Assembly (NCBI GenBank): GCA_029821455.1
Contig: JALGTI010000133.1
Location: 1-15,119 of the forward strand
Direction: 5' to 3'
DNA: 15,119 nucleotides
Source: Candidatus Zipacnadia bacterium
GTDB lineage: Bacteria; Armatimonadota; Zipacnadia; Zipacnadales; Zipacnadaceae
The notes beneath the pieces are model-generated. The model saw nothing but the letters and a program-made list of their open reading frames with translations. It did not search any database and had not been told where the DNA came from. This document shows positions 1 through 7,871 of this stretch, piece after piece; position 1 is the stretch's first letter, and each line of letters starts with the position of its first letter. The position numbers and the translations under genes were made by a program.

Positions 1-1227
1 TTGTTGGCGGCTATGGGCGACCTGGCACGGCTCGGCGTGCCGTTGTTCAGGGAGTATATTGTGGAGCTGTGTGTGGCGCGGAGGGCGGAACCCTATGCCG
101 GCAGCCGGTGGCGGCGGTGGAGTGAAGGGCGCCGGTTGCGGCTGGAACTCCGAGCCTTGGTCCGCCGCTACATCAAGGTCGGGCCGGATGGGCGGCTGCT
201 GCCGCACGATAGCCGCCTGCCCGAGCCAGTCCAGAGCCTTGAGGAGGTTGCGCCGGAGGTTGGGGAGCTGCTCATCAGCCGCGCCTGCAGGAAGGACCTC
301 TCCCCGGGCGACATCGTGCGCTTGCGGGAGGCCCTCGCCGGAATGGACGAGGTGCTGTACGGCGGCGACCTACTCGTGCTGCTAAGGCTCATCAATCACA
401 CCCGTGCCGCCCTGTCGTTGCCGACTGCTACTGGACGCAAGGCGGAGATAGTGAAGCGGCGGGAGGCAGTCCAGGGCCTCCCACAGCTACTGCGCAAAGA
501 CGCAGGCGCTATGTGGGGTGCCGCGCAAAACAATCTGGCCGTGGCGTACTCTAAGCTCCCCATCGGAGACCGGACCCTGAACCTCCAACGCGCCATCGCC
601 TGCTACGAGCGGGCGCTGGAGGTGTACACGCAGGAGGCGTTCCCGGCCAAGTGGGCGGCCACGCAGACGAACTTGGGCAACGCCTGGCGAGAGCTCCGCA
701 TCGGAGTTCGGGCCGAGAACACTCGGAAGGCAATTGACCGCTACAAGCGCGCACTGGAGGTGTACACGCAGGAGGCGTTCCCAGCCGAGTGGGCGATGAC
801 GCAGAACAACCTGGGTACGGTGTGGGTAGACCTTCCCACCGGCGACCGGGCCGAGAACATTCGGAATGCTATTGACTGCTATGAGCGGGCGCTGGAGGTG
901 TACACGCAGGAGGCGTTCCCGGTCGAGTGGGCGATGACGCAGAGCAACCTGGGTGCCGCGTGGCGGAATCTTCCCACGGGCGACCCGGGGGATAATCTGC
1001 AGAATGCAATTGACTGCTACGAGCGGGCGCTGGAGGTGTACACGCAGCAGGCGTTCCCGGGCGAGTGGGCGCTGACGCAGAATAACCTGGGCACCGCGTG
1101 GGCTGACCTTCCCACCGGCGAGCACGGACAGAACCTGCAGAAGGCCATTGAGTGCTTCGGGTGCGGGCTGGAGGTACGGACTAAGCAGGCGTTCCCCGCC
1201 GACTGGGGTGTTTCGAGAACAGCCTGA
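1..1227 (+). CDS. TPR-repeat protein, 5' partial, 3' end frameshifted
   Basis: The frame is open at the left edge; the first codon is TTG, so the true start may lie outside. Residues 1-150 are a charged helical region I do not recognise. Residues ~175-400 are five TPR-like helical repeats of exactly 46 residues (138 bp). Each carries a conserved block like CYERALEVYTQEAFP, followed by W-A-x-T-Q-x-N-L-G and L-P-T-G-D. Repeats of this type occur in multi-TPR proteins of cyanobacteria, Chloroflexota and relatives, often next to CHAT domains, and serve as protein-interaction scaffolds. No enzymatic domain is visible here. The frame ends at a TGA soon after the fifth unit, while the natural-looking C-terminus continues in another frame (next entry). 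The protein is therefore probably truncated, or the gene is a pseudogene. No partner gene is adjacent on this strand. Confidence 0.75.
   Translation: MLAAMGDLARLGVPLFREYIVELCVARRAEPYAGSRWRRWSEGRRLRLELRALVRRYIKVGPDGRLLPHDSRLPEPVQSLEEVAPEVGELLISRACRKDLSPGDIVRLREALAGMDEVLYGGDLLVLLRLINHTRAALSLPTATGRKAEIVKRREAVQGLPQLLRKDAGAMWGAAQNNLAVAYSKLPIGDRTLNLQRAIACYERALEVYTQEAFPAKWAATQTNLGNAWRELRIGVRAENTRKAIDRYKRALEVYTQEAFPAEWAMTQNNLGTVWVDLPTGDRAENIRNAIDCYERALEVYTQEAFPVEWAMTQSNLGAAWRNLPTGDPGDNLQNAIDCYERALEVYTQQAFPGEWALTQNNLGTAWADLPTGEHGQNLQKAIECFGCGLEVRTKQAFPADWGVSRTA
529..1206 (+). repeat. 138-bp tandem repeat inside the TPR gene
   Basis: The sequence GGTGTACACG (last copy GGTACGGAC) occurs at 621, 759, 897, 1035 and 1173, always 138 bp apart. 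Units encode 46-residue TPR-like repeats. DNA identity is high around the EVYTQEAFP block and lower between, which suits unequal recombination between units. A sixth block at 1229 breaks the period. Confidence 0.9.
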
Positions 1228-1331
1228 CGGTCTACACAAAAGATACCTTCCCCGACTACCACGGTGGGGCGCAGGCAGCTCTCGCCCGCGCCCGGGCCGC
1301 CCTCGAGCACCTTGAGGCATCAGCGGATTGA
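1209..1331 (+). pseudogene. Out-of-frame C-terminal remnant of the TPR gene
   Basis: Frame 3 from position 1209 reads CFENSLTVYTKDTFP and then an Ala/Arg-rich helix ending ALEHLEASAD-stop at 1329-1331. The first part matches the CYERALEVYTQEAFP block of the upstream repeats, so this is the sixth repeat and natural end of the same gene. The block should start 138 bp after the previous one but starts only 56 bp after it, so 82 bp are missing (not a multiple of three). The junction lies at about 1206-1209, within the codons for A-D-W-G. Confidence 0.75.
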
Positions 1332-1345
1332 GAGCGCGCAGTTGG

Positions 1346-1478
1346 CTCTATTATGCCCCATCCTAACACCGCCGGCAACGCCCCTGCTTCGCCCATAATC
1401 GTCTTCTAAGCGCCTGCGGGCCGCCGGGTAGGGTAAGAGCAGTTTCTCAGGGCAGGTTCTTGAGGGGGTGCTCGATAG
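1346..1478. repeat. Intergenic repeat element, copy A
   Basis: This stretch aligns to 6672-6833 in the same orientation. The first 15 bases (CTCTATTATGCCCCA) are identical. The next ~76 bases align without gaps through the shared CATAATCG and TAGGGT, at about two-thirds identity. After a gap, CTTGAGGGGGTGCTCGATAG matches with three differences. On the minus strand both copies contain TTGCC(G/T)-17 bp-CATAAT, a sigma70-like promoter (1350-1378 here). No gene follows this copy on the minus strand; the TPR gene faces it. Confidence 0.65.
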
Positions 1479-1495
1479 AAGACAAGGCCGGCCGG

Positions 1496-1555
1496 GCAGA
1501 ATCTGCGCATAGACGTATCAGTCCTGAGAGCGCAGATAGGGTTGTGGGATCCCAC
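1496..1555. terminator. Palindromes downstream of the minus-strand hydrolase operon
   Basis: Just past the stop of the minus-strand gene ending at 1560 lies a perfect 12-bp palindrome, GTGGGATCCCAC (1544-1555). It is followed by an 8-bp inverted repeat, ATCTGCGC (1501-1508) and GCGCAGAT (1530-1537), with a 21-nt loop. GCAGAATCTGC (1496-1506) is a further small palindrome. No T-tract follows on the minus strand, so this is not a classical intrinsic terminator. It may protect a 3' end or simply mark the operon end. Confidence 0.35.
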
Positions 1556-1559
1556 GCGT

Positions 1560-3659
1560 TCATAAACCAGGTGGACTAGCGCCCTCGCCGGTGAGGCCGG
1601 CTTCGATGAGTCTCAGGTAAGTGCCCACCCACTTGTGTGCGGTGACAGCGTAATCGTTGTTCCAGTTCCCCCAATCGGTCGTCCAAGGGTGATTCTGCGG
1701 ACAACTGCCTCTCGTGCTCACCGGGCTGTTGGCCACTTCCCGGGTAAACTGGAACCAGGTTTGCCAGTTGGCGACGGCTTCCAGCCAGCGGCAGTAGCGG
1801 TCGTCACCAGTTACCTGCCAAGCCTGGAGGAGCCCCTCTGCGATCTCGTTGCGGTTCATGAGGAGGTGGAAGCGACCGCGGAAGCCACGGCCATACGTGG
1901 GCGACCAGTTGCCGTGGGTGACACCGCCGCCCACCCTAATGTCAGCCCCGTATTCTCCGAGGCTGACCTTGGCGCGAGGGCGGAGCAAGGTCTCTTTGAA
2001 GTCGTAGGTGACGCCAAAGCTCAGGAGGGTATCGGCGTAGCGGCTGAGGAGGCTCAGGTAGAGTGGTTGGGGCCAGCGGCGGTAGGCTTCCGCTAGACCC
2101 CAGATGATGTAGGCCAGGCCGGTGGGGTCCATGCTGTTGGCTCCGAAGACTAGGTAGTCCAGTTCGCCGTTGCCGAATTCCGCCAGCGGGGTCTCGAGCC
2201 GGTTCACCACGTGGGCCAGCAGTTCCGCCGCACTTGCTTCCCAGCCTCCGCGCGGGTCAACCTGTTGTAGGTGCAGCAGTCCGACCACGAGGAAGCAGGC
2301 TGTCGCCGGCTGGCAGCCGACAAGCACCTCTGCGTGGCGGTCCTTTCGCCGGCATAGCGAGAAACGGGGTCGCCAGTCGGTTAGCAGTTCCTCGCGATAC
2401 TCCACCGGAAACTGCCAGAGAGTCGGGATGGAGCCATCTTCATCTTGGTGTCGTTGGACCCATCGGCCCACTTCCCGAGCCACGCACAAGCAATCGTCCC
2501 ATCCCGTCAGGGCATAGATGTCGCTGAGTCGGAGGATCATGTCCGCCTGGGCGCCGGTCCAAATGCAGTCTGGAAACCACCCGGTGCTGATGATGGCCTC
2601 CTTCATGTCGCCGGGCTCGCGGTAGAACACATCTGGTGGAACGCGGAACCGTGGATTGTCCAGCCAGCCATCGAGCATGGCCCGGGCATGGCAGTTGTAT
2701 TGGTCACGGAGCTTCTCGGTCGGAGCCTGGCGGGCGTGTAGCAGCACGGTATGAGCGTTTTCGGCATCAAAGCCCCCGCCCCAGCCCGGCCCTTCGGTCC
2801 AGTACTGGATACGGGGCTTCTCCGGAGACCCATCAACCGCCGTGTAGTACAGAATGCCGCGGCCTTCAGCGTGGTACTTCCGGCGGTCGTGGAACTGCTC
2901 TACGGCCATCTGGATGTAGCGCCGGTAGGGATAGCGACTCGGGCAGGGCTCAAGCGGCTGCAGGCCCTCGTTGGCCTGCACGTGCTCGTGGAAGAAGCCG
3001 GGCCGCACGGCCACGATGCAGCGCAGTTCCGCGACCTGGCCGGGCTCTAACCCGTATTCCTGGGTACTGGGCTCGGTAAAGCCAGGAGGGCTTCGGAGGT
3101 GGAACTCGAGGGAAACCGGGTCGGGGTGTTGGGCTATGAGGGCCTGGCAACCGGCAAGTCGCCCCACGGGGCGGCCCTGCTCGTGGGTACTGATGAGCCA
3201 TAGCGTCAAGCCGTAGTCGGCGAAGCAATAGCCCATCTGGGTCGGGCTTTGCACCCAGTGGTAATTGTTGATTGGGGTGTTGGTGACGAGGCGTAGCCCC
3301 CAGCTCAAATGCGGCGACGGCAGAGCTCGGGAAACGCCGAAGCGATGAACCACCAGGGCCGCTTCTGGGGCGAGGCGCTGGCAGCGACCACTTATCACCA
3401 GGCCGGTCTCCTCGTCGCAGTATTGCCAGTCAGCCTGTGCTTGCCCCACCTCCAGTATCTCGGCGTCCACCGGTATGGCCAATCGCCTGGCTTGACCTCC
3501 GACGTGAATGAAGAGACCCGTCTGTTCGCCCTCCAGGGCGAGAATAGAACCGCTTTTCGAGAGGACCATCAGGCGGTACGTATCGCTGTACTCAGAGGTC
3601 CAGCGCAAAGTAGCCTCGTCAAGTTCAACTGCAAACTCCGGCCACATAGCACATTCCAT
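1560..3659 (-). CDS. Putative alpha/alpha-toroid glycosidase-like protein (699 aa)
   Basis: I do not recognise a named family. Residues ~10-235 look like a beta-sandwich (alternating strands, few helices). Residues ~245-690 look like an (alpha/alpha) six-hairpin toroid, rich in amphipathic helices with conserved aromatic/Gly segments: a GWGGGFDAENAH block (~292-303), GWFPDCIWTGAQAD (~360-373) and, later, GGGVTHGNWSPTYGRGF and a W-T-T-D-W-G-N-W-N-N-D-Y block. This architecture is common in glycoside hydrolases and polysaccharide lyases, so a role in breakdown of a glycan or uronide is an inference. There is no signal peptide, so it is probably cytoplasmic. The frame extends upstream to 3812, but that part overlaps the preceding gene. 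ATG 3659 leaves a 44-nt gap; no good ribosome binding site is visible, and ATG 3647 is an alternative. It is the second gene of an operon with the GH42-like protein. Confidence 0.75.
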   Translation of the reverse strand: MECAMWPEFAVELDEATLRWTSEYSDTYRLMVLSKSGSILALEGEQTGLFIHVGGQARRLAIPVDAEILEVGQAQADWQYCDEETGLVISGRCQRLAPEAALVVHRFGVSRALPSPHLSWGLRLVTNTPINNYHWVQSPTQMGYCFADYGLTLWLISTHEQGRPVGRLAGCQALIAQHPDPVSLEFHLRSPPGFTEPSTQEYGLEPGQVAELRCIVAVRPGFFHEHVQANEGLQPLEPCPSRYPYRRYIQMAVEQFHDRRKYHAEGRGILYYTAVDGSPEKPRIQYWTEGPGWGGGFDAENAHTVLLHARQAPTEKLRDQYNCHARAMLDGWLDNPRFRVPPDVFYREPGDMKEAIISTGWFPDCIWTGAQADMILRLSDIYALTGWDDCLCVAREVGRWVQRHQDEDGSIPTLWQFPVEYREELLTDWRPRFSLCRRKDRHAEVLVGCQPATACFLVVGLLHLQQVDPRGGWEASAAELLAHVVNRLETPLAEFGNGELDYLVFGANSMDPTGLAYIIWGLAEAYRRWPQPLYLSLLSRYADTLLSFGVTYDFKETLLRPRAKVSLGEYGADIRVGGGVTHGNWSPTYGRGFRGRFHLLMNRNEIAEGLLQAWQVTGDDRYCRWLEAVANWQTWFQFTREVANSPVSTRGSCPQNHPWTTDWGNWNNDYAVTAHKWVGTYLRLIEAGLTGEGASPPGL

Positions 3660-3703
3660 TGCGAGGCGTGATATGGGAGCTTTCCGATTGCCCGGGCAGT
3701 GAT

Positions 3704-6586
3704 CTAGCGCCCCTTCACCGCGAACACTGCGGTATCGCCGTAGATGTCGCCCCACAGAAGATCGAAGGTCAGCACCTCGCCACGCACCTGATAGGCGTGG
3801 CCGGTGAGGCACTTCTCGATCTGATACCCTCTGGGAAGTGTCACTTCCTGGGGGCCTCCTTGTACCCCCACCACTGCCAGGAGACCTTGCCCGATGATGA
3901 GTTCGTTGTCATTTTCGAGCAGCGGGGTCATGCCCGCCTCGCGCGCTAGGTTGCGAACGAAGGCCGGGGAAAGGGCCCCGGGGAACCCGGACCACACAAC
4001 CGTGTGCTGCTTCCTCCGCTCCACAACCATCCCTGGGATGTCTGTGCCTGCATACTGGGCCAGGACTTCGCCAGGGCCATCCCGGGGTGTGGCGAAGTTG
4101 ACGTAGTATCCCATCTCTGTACGCCACGGGCAGAGCACACTGCCAGGGCGGATTCCCTGCAGGAGGGGGTCGTCGCCTTCCACGACCGTCAAGGGTCTGT
4201 TCCGCGTCCGCTGGTCCGGGCGGATTGCGAACCCCGTGATCCTGCTCGGGTTGTCCTCGTGGCCCGGAGCGGCCAGGCCCGGTGCCAGCATGTACACTAC
4301 CACGCGACCGTCACGACAGAATCGTTCCCTGATGCCCTCCGCCTGCTCTAGGCTCATGGTCAGCGGGTTGAGGAAGATCGCCACTCGCGGCACCGTGAGC
4401 TTCGGGTTCAGAGCGTCCTGCATCAAGAAGAACCTGACGGGCAATCCAGTTCGGCCCCAGGCGTGTGCCCAGCCCCAGCCCATCGATTCGCATGTGTTCT
4501 CCACAGCGGCGATGAGGTAGTACCGTCCCAAGTGAGTCAGGTGATTGGCCGCGTCTTCATCCACGAACACGCCTACGTAGTCTTCGCCCAGCGATGGTGA
4601 CTCCTTCAGCCACTCGGTCACAGTCAGCGCCTTGCTGATGATCGCCATCGTCTCCGGGTGCCAAAACCATCCCCCCCACATGTCGAACAGATGGAACCCA
4701 CCCCCGGCAGCTAACTCCCGGCAGATCCCGGCAGCAAGCTGTCGCTTGAACTCCCCCTGTGACTTGGCGATGAAGCGGTCGTCGTAGGCTATCCAGGACT
4801 CAAGGCCCGATTTGACATTGCGCAGGTCGAACTCCCCCAGGGTAAGCTTCCCGTGAAAGGCAGCCCCGAGCAGCCCACCCCGCGAGACGAAGTCCACGTA
4901 CGGCGAGTTCAGCATCTCCCAGAAATCCCCGTGTGACAGCGGGTATGCAGCAGGCAACGTCGGCCAGTAGCTGCCACACAGGAAGCGCCCCTTGCTGCCC
5001 TCCTTGAAGGCCTTGCAGAAGGCGATCTGGCGGCGGGTGTTGCTCACTGACAGGAAGGCGTTGTAGTCGGCGGCCTGAGCGTCCCTGCCGTTGAAGCTCA
5101 GCAGCGCCGTGCCATCCTTGCTCCTGCCCCTCGCCGGGTAAGCTGGTATCGCCGCCGTGTCGAAGGTCACCGCGAAACCCCAGGCCTCGGAGAGAGCCTG
5201 TTCGTCGCGGTACTTTTCCCGCAGGTACTCACGGAATGCTCTCAGCGCCCCCTCGCTGTAGTCTGCGAACTGCAACTCGTCGGAGAAGAGCCACTGTCCG
5301 TCGGCGCTGCCATTGAGGTAGGCCCCGATGACGACCTTTCCTTCTGGCACCGAATCCAACCAGTGGGCGAGGTCGCGCAGCATCTCGGAAGCATCCTCAC
5401 GGAACTGCTCCGAGTGGTTGGACGCTTCCCAGAACTCATTAGGTCCCGGCGGGGGGCCGCCGTATCGCGTGACCCGCGACCAACTGCAGATCCCGGGCTT
5501 GCCCTCCGAGTTCGCGTGCAGATCACCCGGATGCTCCAGGCCCCAGTCGTTGTATACATTGACGATCATGTTCAACATGATGTACGTCCCTGGCGCCCGG
5601 GCCAGGACATACCGGATCGCCTCTCGCACCGGCTCGAAGTCGTACTTCTTCTCGCCAAGCCAAATGTTGCCCGGCGCAGCTGGTGTATCAGCCTTGGGGC
5701 CGGTCTTTACCGTGATGGTCGCGATGTCGAACCCCGCCGCAGCGATCTCAGCGTAGTGTCCAGCGACTGGCCCGGCGTAAGGCGCCATGTGGACAACCGG
5801 CGGTACGGGCCTGCCATCAATGATCAACTGGACTCCGTCACCCCAACGCTCCACGCGCGCGACCGCCTTGCTACGCCTCGCCAACAGGTTGGTGACTTCC
5901 TCCGGGCTACACTGCGCCGCGTCCTCGCTCGGCTCGCATTCGTCAACCTCGTACCGGACCTCGGGGATCCTCGAACTCGGCCGCTCCCGCGGACGCCAGG
6001 TCGGTTTCACCGGGGCCGGGTCAATGTGCACTGCCCTCAAGCGCACCCGCATCCGGTTCCCGTTGAACTTCAGCCCGGGTGAGACGTACTTGGTCTCGCG
6101 CTGACCGTCGCTCCATGGTTTCCAAGTTAGGCCGATGATGCGGAACCTTTCCGGAGCGGTAGCCTGCCATTCATCACGCAGCTCCACATCGCCGATTGGC
6201 TTGCCCTGCGCATCAAACTGCGACATTACCGGGATCGCCTGCGCGGCGAACTCCGGGTCCTCAATGGCGATCTCCCATTCCGTCCTAACCTCTCCCTGAA
6301 AACCGCTCTCAACCTGCAGCTTCTCGCTGCTTTGCACCAGCACCGGCTGGATCCCGCCCTGCCAGTCGAACACGAGCACCCCGCCATCTTCCCCTACCGG
6401 CACGGGTGGCCGGTCGGTCCATATATTGCTCCACAGGCTGGCGTCACGGCAGTTGAAGGACTGACGCTGGGGAGACGGCGCAGGCCCGATCCGGTCCTCC
6501 ATCCCGGCCCACCCAAATGTAGTCACCAGTAACACTCCCAACACGGCGAACGTGCCCAAGTAGGCTTGGAGGCGGTTATCCCTCAT
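3704..6586 (-). CDS. Secreted GH42-like (beta-galactosidase-type) TIM-barrel protein (960 aa)
   Basis: The N-terminus (R2, R5, hydrophobic stretch 8-26, then G-W-A-G) is a signal peptide with no lipobox, so the protein is exported. Residues ~40-215 form a beta-rich domain. Residues ~255-650 resemble a GH42-type TIM barrel: the block ADYSEGALRAFREYLREKY followed by L-S-E-A-W-G (441-470) is typical of GH42-like proteins. A strand ending LTLGEFDLR (582-589) offers E585 as nucleophile candidate. Residues ~670-870 look like the flavodoxin/GATase-like domain that follows the barrel in GH42, and a short beta domain ends the protein. At the usual acid/base position the sequence reads GSADGQW (Q431), where I would expect Glu. 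ATG 6586 is chosen because GGAG lies 7 nt upstream; TTG 6592 would sit on top of that site. First gene of the operon. Confidence 0.75.
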   Translation of the reverse strand: MRDNRLQAYLGTFAVLGVLLVTTFGWAGMEDRIGPAPSPQRQSFNCRDASLWSNIWTDRPPVPVGEDGGVLVFDWQGGIQPVLVQSSEKLQVESGFQGEVRTEWEIAIEDPEFAAQAIPVMSQFDAQGKPIGDVELRDEWQATAPERFRIIGLTWKPWSDGQRETKYVSPGLKFNGNRMRVRLRAVHIDPAPVKPTWRPRERPSSRIPEVRYEVDECEPSEDAAQCSPEEVTNLLARRSKAVARVERWGDGVQLIIDGRPVPPVVHMAPYAGPVAGHYAEIAAAGFDIATITVKTGPKADTPAAPGNIWLGEKKYDFEPVREAIRYVLARAPGTYIMLNMIVNVYNDWGLEHPGDLHANSEGKPGICSWSRVTRYGGPPPGPNEFWEASNHSEQFREDASEMLRDLAHWLDSVPEGKVVIGAYLNGSADGQWLFSDELQFADYSEGALRAFREYLREKYRDEQALSEAWGFAVTFDTAAIPAYPARGRSKDGTALLSFNGRDAQAADYNAFLSVSNTRRQIAFCKAFKEGSKGRFLCGSYWPTLPAAYPLSHGDFWEMLNSPYVDFVSRGGLLGAAFHGKLTLGEFDLRNVKSGLESWIAYDDRFIAKSQGEFKRQLAAGICRELAAGGGFHLFDMWGGWFWHPETMAIISKALTVTEWLKESPSLGEDYVGVFVDEDAANHLTHLGRYYLIAAVENTCESMGWGWAHAWGRTGLPVRFFLMQDALNPKLTVPRVAIFLNPLTMSLEQAEGIRERFCRDGRVVVYMLAPGLAAPGHEDNPSRITGFAIRPDQRTRNRPLTVVEGDDPLLQGIRPGSVLCPWRTEMGYYVNFATPRDGPGEVLAQYAGTDIPGMVVERRKQHTVVWSGFPGALSPAFVRNLAREAGMTPLLENDNELIIGQGLLAVVGVQGGPQEVTLPRGYQIEKCLTGHAYQVRGEVLTFDLLWGDIYGDTAVFAVKGR

Positions 6587-6593
6587 GTTCAAA

Positions 6594-6597
6594 CTCC
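6594..6597 (-). promoter_or_regulatory. Ribosome binding site that fixes the GH42-like start
   Basis: Minus strand GGAG, 7 nt before ATG 6586. It excludes the in-frame TTG at 6592, which would be only 1 nt away. Confidence 0.6.
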
Positions 6598-6671
6598 GTC
6601 GGGCCCCATGCGCACGGCGTCTTCGGCGGCTATCGGCGGGGAGAATGCTGTTCTGCCCTCTATGTACTCAC

Positions 6672-6833
6672 CTCTATTATGCCCCACAGCGACACCGGAG
6701 GCAAGGCCCTTCTTTCATCCATAATCGCGTCAGGAGCGACGACTCGGCCCTCGGTAGGGTCTTATACGTGCCCTCCGTTGAAGGCGTTTGGCCACTTCGC
6801 CAGAGGGGGGGACCTTGAGAGAGTGTTCGATAG
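6672..6833. repeat. Intergenic repeat element, copy B
   Basis: Diverged copy of 1346-1478 in direct orientation. Spacing is identical over the first ~92 bp; there is then an extra ~29 bp before CTTGAGAGAGTGTTCGATAG. It contains ATTATG (6676-6681) and CATAAT as a short inverted pair ~41 bp apart, and carries the hydrolase operon promoter on the minus strand. Confidence 0.65.
6676..6704 (-). promoter_or_regulatory. Putative sigma70-like promoter of the hydrolase operon
   Basis: On the minus strand TTGCCT (6699-6704) is followed after 17 bp by CATAAT (6676-6681), about 90 bp before the GH42-like ATG. The same layout (TTGCCG-17-CATAAT) is kept in copy A of the repeat, while surrounding bases differ, which supports a functional or formerly functional promoter. 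Confidence 0.5.
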
Positions 6834-7525
6834 CGGCCGTACCTGGGGGAGAATGTAGCCCGGGGGCAAGCAGTCCGGGCCGTCGGGTGGTGCCGGTGTC
6901 CACCCCTCGGGAGTCGGGCGTGAAAAGCTGGATGGTATCGCTTGCCGTGTGGGGGTGTGGATTGCAAGGAAGTACTTATTCCTGCAGACAGGGGATTAGC
7001 GTTCGGAGGGGTGAGGTGGGGCTTTGCCCCTACGGGGGGGCTGGTCTGTGCTCAACAGTGACGGGGGACCTTGAAACGCGCAGGATAGCATTGTGGTGTC
7101 GTTGGTGCCCCCGATTGCCCTCTTGGGGTTGGGAGAGGGAGAGGACGGGGCCTTGATGGAGCCGGTGGCCTGGTGTATGGTTCGGGCGAGGCTCAGTCGG
7201 ATGGGATACCCAGGCCAACAGCAAGTGTCAGTAGGGGGAGAGGAAGGCAAGTAGGTGGGCTCTGGCACAGGCACTGCAGGCGAGCGGGTTCGGGGGGATG
7301 TCAGAGGGGACTTCCAATGGGCAATCCCAATCCCTATGGGGTATGTGTTAGTCGGACGCTGGTGCAACCAAGACATCTAAAGAATTCGGCCTTCTCAAGG
7401 CCCCTCACTACAGGGGGGTACCATATCCTACCGAGACCGGTGATAAAGGCAGCCATGTGCAAGCAGAGGTGATGAGCTTCAGTTCTTTGAGATCGGATTT
7501 GTGATGTTGCTTACAGTTGTGGAAT
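6834..7525. other. G-rich stretch without a recognisable gene
   Basis: About 690 bp. The plus strand has many runs of four to seven G. Open frames here (for example 6996-7376 on the minus strand, Pro/Ser/Thr-rich, 126 codons) have skewed composition, no ribosome binding site and no recognisable motif, so I treat them as chance. A small hairpin, GGGGC-TTT-GCCCC, lies at about 7018-7030. The stretch may be decayed DNA from a lost gene. Confidence 0.4.
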
Positions 7526-7755
7526 TCACTGCGTGATGATCTGGTTGAAAATCGCCTGAAACTTCTCTGCTCCGAGGCGGCTGCCGTTCGACAAGCTCAC
7601 GACCTTGAGCCATGTCGAGGGGCAGCTCGACAAACGATTTGCCCAGCCTTCGTAGGCGTTGCTACTACAGCGGAGTAGGCGAGGCCAGATTGAGATTGAG
7701 CTGCTCTTCTACCTCGCAGTCGGACAGGTCGTAGAGGAATTGTGGTTCGACGTGG
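7526..7755 (-). pseudogene. Decayed transposase remnant (IS1182/IS5-like), middle part
   Basis: Two pieces in different minus-strand frames match the order of an IS1182/IS5-type transposase. At 7742-7665 the sequence reads QFLYDLSDCEVEEQLNLNLA; family members have a similar LYxLSDREVEEQ...LAF block. At 7579-7526 it reads RLGAEKFQAIFNQIITQ-stop, as in the R-E-R-L-G-x-E-x-F-Q-x-I-F segment that follows in the family. Between them lie stops and a frame change, and a hairpin repeat (7586-7618) sits where the FRERL region should be. No catalytic DDE part is present. The assignment is from memory of the family pattern. Confidence 0.55.
7586..7618. repeat. Imperfect hairpin repeat (TTCGACAAGCTCA type)
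   Basis: CGACAAGCTCA (7588-7598) and TGAGCCATGTCG (about 7606-7617) form an imperfect stem with a short loop. GGTTCGACGTGGCTCACCAC (from 7744) and GGTTCGACAGGCTCACCAC (from 11557) are related half-sites. Such TTCGAC-GGCTCA hairpins are common dispersed intergenic repeats in many bacteria. Confidence 0.5.
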
Positions 7756-7871
7756 CTCACCACACCAGCAGGCCCCAGGACGAGCGCCCTGTGGGGCCCG
7801 ATCTCACCAATAGCTCTTTCCGCGCTTGCGTCAGCGTAATAGTCGCTCGTCAGCGTGGCTGGCCAGTTCGC

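Noticed and set aside
529..1206. CRISPR-like regular repeat
   Set aside because: The 138-bp period is coding, with no short repeat/spacer pattern; it is a protein repeat.
487..1320. 277-codon minus-strand open frame opposite the TPR gene
   Set aside because: It mirrors the 138-bp repeat on the other strand; Arg/Gly-rich with no motif. The plus strand has clear TPR signal.
3660..3812. N-terminal extension of the toroid protein
   Set aside because: The extra residues are Arg-rich, overlap the end of the GH42-like gene in another frame and resemble no domain.
5363..6082. 239-codon plus-strand open frame
   Set aside because: Antisense to the GH42-like gene; Arg/Pro-rich and without motif.
6996..7376. 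126-codon Pro/Ser/Thr-rich minus-strand open frame
   Set aside because: Its composition follows from the G-rich plus strand; no ribosome binding site and no family resemblance.
7829..7856. Two copies of CGTCAGCGT 19 bp apart
   Set aside because: Too short to tell from chance; no partner operator or regulator was seen.
7665..7871. In-frame open stretch right after the epimerase stop (about 68 codons)
   Set aside because: I considered an extended epimerase, but the epimerase already has its normal length and the stretch runs into transposase debris.
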